Of a DNA stretch of 64,000 bases, positions 8,607-15,015 are shown piece after piece; position 1 is the stretch's first letter; every line of letters begins with the position of its first letter. Source of the DNA: Candidatus Poribacteria bacterium (GTDB lineage: Bacteria; Poribacteria; WGA-4E; WGA-3G); contig OY282374.1 in NCBI GenBank assembly GCA_958295815.1, positions 2,066,856 through 2,130,855 on the forward strand, in the 5' to 3' direction. The translations under genes and the position numbers were made by a program. A model generated the notes under the pieces. It was not told where the DNA came from, ran no database searches, and worked only from the letters and a program-made list of their open reading frames with translations.

Positions 8607-10273
8607 TGTTGCTACAAGCACGCCCCTTCTTGGTTGCTTTCCTACTTGCTGCGCTAACACCCGTCATGTTCGTAAGCGCGGTTACCTATGTTGATGTTAC
8701 AGATGAAGTTGGTATCCGTTTTCGGCATTCAAGTGGTACCCGCTCCAGTCTGCTGCCTGAAGACATGGGATCCGGCGCGGGTTTCGCTGACATAGATAAC
8801 GACGGGGATATTGACCTTTACGTTGTTAATATCCCTGGACCCTTTAAGCAAAACGGACATCCTACGAATACGCGTACCACGAATGTCCTTTATCGTAACA
8901 ATGGCAACGGTACGTTTACAGACATTACTGAGACTGCTGGGGTTGGGCACCAGGGCTACGGGATGGGGTGTGTTTTTGCTGATTACGATGGTGACGGCAA
9001 TATTGATTTGTATGTCACCAATTATGGTGCGAACGTCCTTTATCGCAATAACGGGGACGGCACCTTCCGTGATATGACCGGAACTGCCGGGGTCGTCTGT
9101 GAATTGTGGAGCACAGGTGCTGCCTTCGCTGATGTAGACGGCGACAACGACCTCGATTTATATGTTTGCAACTACGTTACTTACGATTTAGTCGCGTTGG
9201 AAGCGATGAAGGCGGAATCTCTACAATCTGGCAAACCTGTGCCGAGTGCTCTTAATCCGCATGTCTTTGAACCTCAAGATAATGTCTTTTATCGCAACAA
9301 CGGTGATGGCACATTTACTGACGTAACTGCTGAAGCCGGTGTCGCTGCACGCGGTGGCAGAAGTATGCAAGCTATCTTTAGTGACTTCGATGCGGATAAC
9401 GATTTGGATCTGTACGTTGCGAATGATACCTCTGTCAACCACACGTATCGTAATGATGGTACGGGTGTATTTACGGATGTCAGTGCTGAGTCATGGGCAG
9501 CAGATTTTCGTGGATCTATGGGGCTTGCCGCTGGGGATTATGATAGTGATGGGGACGTTGACCTTTTTATGAGTCATTGGGTTGATGAAGAAAACGCGCT
9601 CTACAGAAATCTTTTGAAGGAAGATGGAGATGCCGCACAGATCAGGTTCGTTGATGAATCCTATACGGCTATGCTTGCTGAAGAGAGCATCAAACAGATT
9701 GGATGGGGTACTGCTCTCTTTGACTATGACAACGACGGAGATTTGGATATCTTTGTGACGAATGGTAGCACCTTCCAAGAACTTACGAATCCACAGGTGT
9801 TGATCGCCCAGCGCGATGCCTTGTTCCGCAACAATGGTGATGGCACGTTCACGGATGTGAGCGAAATTACTGGGATTACCCTTCTCCCTATCCGAGTTGG
9901 TCGTGGCGCGGCGTTTGGGGATTACGACAACGATGGCGATGTTGATATTTTTATCGTCAATAACCATGCGAAACCGGCTTTGTTACGCAATGACGGTGGA
10001 AATCGTAACAACTGGTTGCATGTTGAATTGATTGGTGCGAACGCTAACCGAAACGCAGTCGGTGCCAAGATTCAAGTGAAAACTGTAAATCAGACGCAGG
10101 TGCGAGAGATTTACGCGGGCGATAGTTACATGTCCTTTAATAGTTTTATCGCCGAATTCGGTGTTGGGAGTGCTACACAGGTTGAGAGTTTGCAGGTTAT
10201 CTGGTCGAATGGGGATACGCAGACCCTTCATAACGTGCCGACAAACCAGCAACTCCGTATAACGCAAAAATAG
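8606..10273 (+). CDS. secreted FG-GAP/VCBS repeat protein with ASPIC/UnbV C-terminus
   Basis: A 555-residue exported protein. A signal peptide (hydrophobic residues 8-25, cleavage probably near VSA) is followed by about seven calcium-loop beta-propeller repeats of the DxDxDGDxDLY type (for example DIDNDGDIDLYVVN, DYDGDGNIDLYVTN, DYDNDGDVDIFIVN). An ASPIC/UnbV domain (about residues 465-555) ends with VIWSNGDTQTLHNV. Family members are extracellular or periplasmic with largely unknown ligands. Its ATG overlaps the accC stop by one base, so it should be translated with a central lipid-synthesis gene, an odd pairing. Similar proteins lie at 15016-17340 and 33653-35389. Confidence 0.88.
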   Translation: MLLQARPFLVAFLLAALTPVMFVSAVTYVDVTDEVGIRFRHSSGTRSSLLPEDMGSGAGFADIDNDGDIDLYVVNIPGPFKQNGHPTNTRTTNVLYRNNGNGTFTDITETAGVGHQGYGMGCVFADYDGDGNIDLYVTNYGANVLYRNNGDGTFRDMTGTAGVVCELWSTGAAFADVDGDNDLDLYVCNYVTYDLVALEAMKAESLQSGKPVPSALNPHVFEPQDNVFYRNNGDGTFTDVTAEAGVAARGGRSMQAIFSDFDADNDLDLYVANDTSVNHTYRNDGTGVFTDVSAESWAADFRGSMGLAAGDYDSDGDVDLFMSHWVDEENALYRNLLKEDGDAAQIRFVDESYTAMLAEESIKQIGWGTALFDYDNDGDLDIFVTNGSTFQELTNPQVLIAQRDALFRNNGDGTFTDVSEITGITLLPIRVGRGAAFGDYDNDGDVDIFIVNNHAKPALLRNDGGNRNNWLHVELIGANANRNAVGAKIQVKTVNQTQVREIYAGDSYMSFNSFIAEFGVGSATQVESLQVIWSNGDTQTLHNVPTNQQLRITQK

Positions 10274-10282
10274 GAACGTAAA

Positions 10283-11677
10283 ATGAAAGCGCGCTTTTAC
10301 CTGTTCAGTGTTATATTCTTAATCCTCTTAGCCTGCGGTGAAGATGCTGCTATTAAACGTGGTAAGGAATTTCTCAGAATGGGGGACACCTCAGCCGCTA
10401 TTCGGCAGTTTGAGTCAGTGATAAAACAGAACCCTTCTGATGCCGAAGCCCACTACCAACTCGGTTTAGCGTACGAGGGACTAAAAGACACCTCCCAGGC
10501 AACGGATGCTTTCACAAACGCACAGCGATTGGCACCACAACGCCCAGAAATCACACTCGCACTCGGACGCCTCCATTGGCACACCGGGAACCGTGACCTT
10601 GCCATTCCGCAGTTTCAAAACCTATTGAATGCTTCTCTGAAAAAAGAAATTTACCTTCAGTTGGCTGCGCTCACTGGGGATGCGTACCACGTCCGCCGTC
10701 TACGCACTGAAGGTAGCGACGACTATGAGCAGACGTTCACTGAAAAAGGGAATATGATGACTTTCACGGCGAAGTATACTGACGATTATAGTCCCGCAGT
10801 CTCCCCTGATGGAAAATGGCTCGCCTTTGCATCAAATCGCCTCCAGAACGCTGAGTTGTATCTCATGGATCTCAAGACGCGTGCACTCCGCCAACTTACA
10901 CATACCGATGAGCTTGACGAATACATGCCTGCTTTTTCACCTGATGGAAAGGAACTCGCTTTTGTTACGGAGCGTACCCGTGGTGGAATGATGCTCCCAC
11001 CTGTCCAAGCAAGTGGATCTGATCCGAGCAGTGCCGCAATTTATCTCATGGACATTGACGGAAGAAACCAACGTCCGTTGATAGATATAGATGGCGCACA
11101 ACGTGCCCCTGTTTTTTCTCCTGATGGGCAGAGCGTCGCTTTTGAATCCAAGGCACCGACAGGCGGGAACGAGAGTGCTCCTGGAGATGTTGATAATAAC
11201 GATACTTTGGAAATCTACATCATTCGGACTGACGGTACGAATAAGACGCAGCTGACACACAATGATGTGGATGACGGACATCCAACGTGGGCACCCGACG
11301 GAAAGCGGATTGCCTTTACCTCGATGGTAGGCGATATCTATCAGATTGCCATCGTTAGTGCATCTGGTGGTGAAGCAAAGCAACTAACATTCTCGGATGC
11401 CAGCCATTATCAGCCTACTTTTAGTCCAGATGGCAAACGAATTATCTATATCTCAAACGCACATAACCACTATACACTCTGGATGATGGACGCTAACGGC
11501 AGAAACAAAACCCAGTTAACTAACCACGTCGGTGCACATTTTGAACCCAGCCTTTCGCAAGATGGAAAGACGCTTGTATTTAGTTCTGACCGTTCAGATC
11601 ACATGCGAATTTATCTCATGAATTTGGCACAACCTGTTCAAGAAGTAGAATTGAAAACAAGATTAGCAGACTTGTAA
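10283..11677 (+). CDS. lipoprotein with TPR and TolB-like WD40 propeller
   Basis: A 464-residue predicted lipoprotein: signal LFSVIFLILLAC with the lipobox cysteine at residue 18. Residues 25-130 hold about three TPR units (AIRQFESVIKQNPSDAEAHYQLG type). Six PD40/TolB-type propeller repeats follow, each with a (A/T)(F/W)SPDGK core: AVSPDGKWLAFAS, AFSPDGKELAFVT, VFSPDGQSVAFES, TWAPDGKRIAFTS, TFSPDGKRIIYIS and SLSQDGKTLVFSS. Six such blades make a closed TolB-like propeller. It begins 9 bases after the UnbV gene, so the two probably form one transcript. A protein-scaffolding role in the periplasm is likely; no enzyme motif is seen. Confidence 0.85.
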   Translation: MKARFYLFSVIFLILLACGEDAAIKRGKEFLRMGDTSAAIRQFESVIKQNPSDAEAHYQLGLAYEGLKDTSQATDAFTNAQRLAPQRPEITLALGRLHWHTGNRDLAIPQFQNLLNASLKKEIYLQLAALTGDAYHVRRLRTEGSDDYEQTFTEKGNMMTFTAKYTDDYSPAVSPDGKWLAFASNRLQNAELYLMDLKTRALRQLTHTDELDEYMPAFSPDGKELAFVTERTRGGMMLPPVQASGSDPSSAAIYLMDIDGRNQRPLIDIDGAQRAPVFSPDGQSVAFESKAPTGGNESAPGDVDNNDTLEIYIIRTDGTNKTQLTHNDVDDGHPTWAPDGKRIAFTSMVGDIYQIAIVSASGGEAKQLTFSDASHYQPTFSPDGKRIIYISNAHNHYTLWMMDANGRNKTQLTNHVGAHFEPSLSQDGKTLVFSSDRSDHMRIYLMNLAQPVQEVELKTRLADL

Positions 11678-11712
11678 CCCCACCTTCTCCCACGCCTGAC
11701 TTCCGACTCTCC

Positions 11713-11740
11713 TTGACTTTTCCCCGAAATCTGTTATCAT
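11713..11740 (+). promoter_or_regulatory. sigma-70-type promoter cut off from its gene
   Basis: TTGACT (11713-11718), a 16-base spacer and TATCAT (11735-11740). It points right. The transposon's flanking repeat starts 16 bases past the -10 box. If the element is removed in thought, this promoter would sit about 50 bases before the ATG at 15016, so it is the probable native promoter of that gene. Confidence 0.5.
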
Positions 11741-11763
11741 GTAAACAGTATCCAATAAATTTA

Positions 11764-11788
11764 CGCAATAAGTAGTTTTGGGCTTGGA
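11764..11788 (+). repeat. left terminal inverted repeat of the transposon
   Basis: Begins CGCAATAAGTAGTTTT and matches the reverse complement of 14955-14979 at 24 of 25 positions. The first passenger stop codon lies 16 bases inside. Confidence 0.85.
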
Positions 11789-11803
11789 TTAGTTGGTTTT
11801 AAC

Positions 11804-12490
11804 TTACTGGCTTTTTTTAAAAAGAGGAATAAGTAGTATTAATATAATACTCCCCACTACCTCTATGGCAATACCTTGGTGCAACCATTTGGGAAGAAAT
11901 ATAAGTGCCACTACTATAAATGCTATGGTAAGAACATGACGCAACCATTTGGGAAGAAATATAGACATTTTTCTTGATAGTCTTGCCCATAAGGTTTTTC
12001 CATAGAATTTCTTTCGCCATTTTTCATGGTGTTTTTGATCGTTTTCTTGGGATACTTGGTGTTTTAAGACATTTCTTGCTATGGTTGAATTATATCCAAC
12101 AACTTCAAGGTATTGATTATCTAATACTATACGGTCTTCGTCTGCTATGGATAGCGGGTCTTTCACATGTTTTATGTATGGGTCATAAGGCTTGCCTGTA
12201 AAGGCTATTTTTATGCCTACGGGCAAAGAACTAATCATAACTCCTAATGACGTAGGTATCCCATTAGGATTATTTTTACACTTATTTACAAAATCGGAAA
12301 TAATTACCACTTTCCTGCTTGGGTGATAAATTTCGGTGTCTTCATACTCTTTAGCGGAGGATAGTCCAAGCAATTCAATGTCTAATACTACACGTAGATT
12401 ACCATAGTTACTGCGAGCAATAATACCAGTAAAAACTCTTGTATGGTTATCTAACTTAAGTCTACTCATAAAGTCTGAACAAAAAAGCAT
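11804..12490 (-). CDS. transposon passenger protein with two C-terminal membrane helices
   Basis: A 228-residue protein of unknown family. I place the start at the ATG at 12490, preceded by AGAAAGGG at normal spacing; a TTG at 12520 in the same frame lacks a ribosome site. Residues 1-135 look soluble, with alternating beta/alpha character. A charged helix (QENDQKHHEKWRKKFYGK) follows, then two hydrophobic helices, each introduced by the same FLPKWL word. The helix pair reflects an internal 60-bp duplication. It ends with IPLFKKSQ, so the C-terminus is probably cytoplasmic. It lies 22 bases after the GIY-YIG gene in one operon. No catalytic motif is recognised. Confidence 0.6.
   Translation of the reverse strand: MLFCSDFMSRLKLDNHTRVFTGIIARSNYGNLRVVLDIELLGLSSAKEYEDTEIYHPSRKVVIISDFVNKCKNNPNGIPTSLGVMISSLPVGIKIAFTGKPYDPYIKHVKDPLSIADEDRIVLDNQYLEVVGYNSTIARNVLKHQVSQENDQKHHEKWRKKFYGKTLWARLSRKMSIFLPKWLRHVLTIAFIVVALIFLPKWLHQGIAIEVVGSIILILLIPLFKKSQ
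11881..11963 (-). repeat. 60-bp direct duplication inside passenger gene
   Basis: The 23 bases at 11881-11903 recur exactly at 11941-11963. The 60-base step keeps frame and duplicates about 20 residues, giving FLPKWLRHV... and FLPKWLHQG... at the start of each membrane helix. Confidence 0.85.
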
Positions 12491-12512
12491 ATAAATCCCT
12501 TTCTGCGAGCAG

Positions 12513-13664
12513 TTAGTCAAACAAAAACAATTGCTTACACGCTTGGCGTGGTTTGTTGGTGCTACGTCCGGGTGGACGCATTTTAACCCCCATAGACTTG
12601 AGTATATCGCAGATTACGCTCTTGTCACACTCGTATAAGTCTGCTATCTGTTGTGTAGACATAAGTTCTTCGGTATAGAGCCGTGCGATTTCTTCGCAGT
12701 GATTCCAAGATTCGTGCTTATTATTTCTGATTAGTATATCCATAGACTTGAGTATATCGCGGATTACAGAGGGGCTGCACTCGTATAAGCTTGCTATCTG
12801 TTGTGCAGTCATAAGTTTTTCGGTATAGAGCCGTGCGATTTCTTCGGAATGCTTCCAAGCCCTGTGAAAACGACTCCGCATTTTTACACCTTGAGACTTG
12901 AGTATATCGGAGATTACACTCCTGTCACACTCGTATAAGCCTGCTATCTGGTATGTAGTCATAAATTCTTGGGTATAAAGACGAGTTATTACTTCGGAGT
13001 GATCCCAAGCCTCATGCTTTTTGTCTGAATGATTACCTTTTGGACACCCTCCCGGACGCATTTTAATCCCCATAGACTTGAGTATATCGCTAATGACATG
13101 ACGGCTGCACTCGTATAAGTCTGCTATCTGTTGTGAAGATATAAGTTTTTCGGTATAGAGCCGTGCGATTTCTTCGGAATACCCCCAAGTCTCTCGCTTA
13201 TTATCTCGGATTGTTATATCCATAGACTTGAGTATATCGTAGATTGGCGTAGTGCTGCATTCGTATAAATCTGCTATCTGTTGTATAGTCATAAGTTTTT
13301 CGGTATAGAGCCGTGCGATTTCTTCCGTGTGTCCCCACGCCTGATTCGTGCGAAATTCCTCCTGACCACCAATGTGTCTGTTAAATCCATTGTGGTATGA
13401 GTCATATTTTGCTATGTATGCTATCTCAAGTTCGTTGAGTATTTTCCAGTCGCTAATGTTATCCTGTAGGATACAGAAGGAGAATTGCTCAATCCCGTGC
13501 TTTTTAATGGCTGCACCTATAGCAGATTTAGGGTTGGCTTTGCGACTATCGCCTACATGCTTTTGGTAGCGACGTTTAACTGAAGTGGTCGTTTGACCAA
13601 TATAATGCCTACTTGTTCCTTTGAGGGTAAAGAGATAAATCGCCCCATTAATTTGTTTTGACAC
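12513..13664 (-). CDS. GIY-YIG nuclease with five tandem helix-turn-helix repeats
   Basis: A 383-residue protein starting at GTG 13664. Residues 7-100 form a GIY-YIG nuclease domain: AIY (8-10), YIG (21-23), a conserved arginine in KRRY (31-32), a glutamate in LNELEIAYI (78 or 80) and NGFN (92-95). Five repeats of 44-60 residues follow at 110-159, 160-219, 220-269, 270-319 and 320-363, built on W-x-H-S-E-E-I-A-R-L-Y-T then QQIADLYEC then DILKSMGIKMR. Each resembles a resolvase-type helix-turn-helix. The scaffold is nearly constant, while the stretch after YEC varies: STTPIY, SRHVIS, DRSVIS, SPSVIR, DKSVIC. GIY-YIG homing enzymes normally carry one or two different DNA-binding modules, so a homogeneous five-unit array is unusual. 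Confidence 0.85.
   Translation of the reverse strand: MSKQINGAIYLFTLKGTSRHYIGQTTTSVKRRYQKHVGDSRKANPKSAIGAAIKKHGIEQFSFCILQDNISDWKILNELEIAYIAKYDSYHNGFNRHIGGQEEFRTNQAWGHTEEIARLYTEKLMTIQQIADLYECSTTPIYDILKSMDITIRDNKRETWGYSEEIARLYTEKLISSQQIADLYECSRHVISDILKSMGIKMRPGGCPKGNHSDKKHEAWDHSEVITRLYTQEFMTTYQIAGLYECDRSVISDILKSQGVKMRSRFHRAWKHSEEIARLYTEKLMTAQQIASLYECSPSVIRDILKSMDILIRNNKHESWNHCEEIARLYTEELMSTQQIADLYECDKSVICDILKSMGVKMRPPGRSTNKPRQACKQLFLFD
12576..13337 (-). repeat. five tandem in-frame HTH-coding repeats
   Basis: Units at 13188-13337, 13008-13187, 12858-13007, 12708-12857 and 12576-12707, spaced 150 bp apart except for one 180-bp unit. Words such as GACTTGAGTATATCG and TCTGCTATCTGTTGT recur nearly unchanged at DNA level, so the array arose by recent duplication or is being homogenised. 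Confidence 0.85.
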
Positions 13665-13814
13665 CCTAACGTTTCCCTTTTTTAGCGATTGCCCGATTAT
13701 TGTTGCGGGTATGATATATTATCACCCCTGAAAATGTTACCCCTTATGACGTAGTTTTACCTCAAACGGTTCAGAGAGGACTCCACACTTTTTGTTCCTA
13801 ATAAGGTTGTATAT

Positions 13815-14709
13815 TCAGAACTGCATGGATTCTTTGATAAACTTGCAAAACATATCCATATTTCTATAGTTATATTTATAGCAGCCTTCTGCTACATATA
13901 GAGGAGTATATCCCGTCTGATAGTGGTGGTGCTTGCCCATACCAAGCACGCTTGAGCAAAGACCAAAAACCTTCAATAGTGTTTGTGTGTGTGTCGCCGT
14001 TAACAAACTGATCTGCGTGATTAATTACAGCGTGTTTCATTTCTCTACCAACGGCATTGTAGACATGAAACTCGTCCGTTATCAGTTTAGAGTCCTTGAG
14101 ATTAACAACACTGCGAATGAATTTAAGGATACTCCGTCCAGTAAGGTTTTCAGCGACTTGTGCGACAACCTTACCGCCACGTTCAACTGCTCCGATAACT
14201 GCCGTTTTGTCTGTGCCACGCCCTCGTTTGGAAGGTTCAAAATCTTCTCGCTTGTTCGGCTTACGAGGCTTACCGCCGATATAGGTTTCGTCTGCCTCAA
14301 TAATACCTTGTAGCAGCGCGCCACCTTTCTTTGCCATTTCAGAACGAATACGTGTCATAATATACCAAGCAGTCTTTTGGTTCAGGTCTAAGTCCCTTGA
14401 TAATTGGTGGCTGGATATACTTTTCTTGGCGTTCACTATCAAAGCAATCGCCAAAAACCACTTTTGAAGCGGTATTTTCGTGCCGTGAAACACCGTGCCA
14501 CACGTCACTTTAAAACTTGCGTGGCAGTCATGACAGTTATAGCGTCCTGTCCGCCCTACTTCCCCTTTATCTTGGTTTTCATTTTTACGTGCTACGCTTA
14601 TACTACCACAATGTAGGCAATACGCTTTATTTCGCCACCTGATATACTCTAAATGCCTAACACACGCTTCCTGCGTGGGAAAGCGTTGCATGACTTGCAA
14701 TAAATCCAT
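13815..14709 (-). pseudogene. IS1595-family transposase, frameshifted near the C-terminus
   Basis: Frame one (14709 to about 13940) gives an ISXO2/IS1595-like transposase. It has an N-terminal zinc ribbon with CLHCGS and CHDCHASF, then a DDE/DDN-type catalytic region with IIEADETYIGGKPRK (first Asp), LITDEFHVYNAVG (second Asp) and HTNTIEGFWSLLKRAWYG (Asn/Glu). After WYG the family continues HHHYSxKY-PLYVAE-CYKYNYR, and exactly this appears in the next frame (HHHYQTGYTPLYVAEGCYKYNYR) ending at 13815. One extra G in the run TATGGGCAAGCACC explains the switch. The catalytic core is intact, so the truncated form might keep some activity, but I call it a frameshifted copy. A sequencing error is possible. 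Confidence 0.8.
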
Positions 14710-14788
14710 GAAAAAAGACTCCTATGTTGTAAAAAGGAATTGCTTTTTTCTGGTAAGTTTTGGTATACTATAAACAAAAGAGGTTCAG

Positions 14789-14883
14789 AAAAAGCAACTC
14801 CGCTTTTTGTGTGCCACATAGGGAGGTGACCGCCTCCCTATTTTCTTACCTATATTATACCATACTTTGTCAAACAAAATCAA
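14789..14883 (-). promoter_or_regulatory. transposase promoter and leader hairpins
   Basis: On the minus strand, TTGATT (14883-14878), an 18-base spacer and TATAAT (14859-14854) with an extended TGG. Two hairpins lie between it and the ATG. The first has 9-bp arms at 14818-14826 and 14833-14841. The second has arms AAAAAGC/GCTTTTT at 14789-14795 and 14802-14808 and ends in a T-run, like an attenuator. The rest of 14710-15015 holds the right inverted repeat and nothing else that I recognise. Confidence 0.5.
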
Positions 14884-14954
14884 GGAAAACGTTAGTATTT
14901 ACAAGGGTCTATAGCACTTTTCCCAAATTAATTTCAGACGTTTTTCAAGGGTTT

Positions 14955-14979
14955 TCCAAGCCCGAAACTACTTATTGCG
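14955..14979 (-). repeat. right terminal inverted repeat of the transposon
   Basis: Ends in CTTATTGCG and is the reverse complement of 11764-11788 with one mismatch. It is followed by TAAATTTA. Confidence 0.85.
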
Positions 14980-15015
14980 TAAATTTATATTTTACTATAT
15001 CTCTGAGAAATAGAT

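Larger units (their letters stand above)
11756..14987. mobile_element. IS1595-like transposon with passenger genes
   Basis: A 3.2 kb element bounded by inverted ends at 11764-11788 and 14955-14979 (24 of 25 bases match) and flanked by the 8-bp sequence TAAATTTA at 11756-11763 and 14980-14987. An 8-bp target duplication is the usual IS1595-family size. TAAATTTA is palindromic, so it could also be counted as part of the inverted ends. All three genes inside run on the minus strand: transposase (frameshifted), GIY-YIG repeat nuclease and a membrane protein. The interior is visibly more AT-rich than the flanking genes. The insertion sits between two TPR-lipoprotein genes and interrupts neither. 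Confidence 0.82.

Noticed and set aside
12490..12520. TTG start at 12520 for the membrane passenger
   Set aside because: No ribosome site; ATG 12490 has AGAAAGGG at normal spacing.
14818..14841. Plus-strand terminator of unrelated gene inside the transposon
   Set aside because: The hairpin lies in the transposase leader and no plus-strand gene ends before it.
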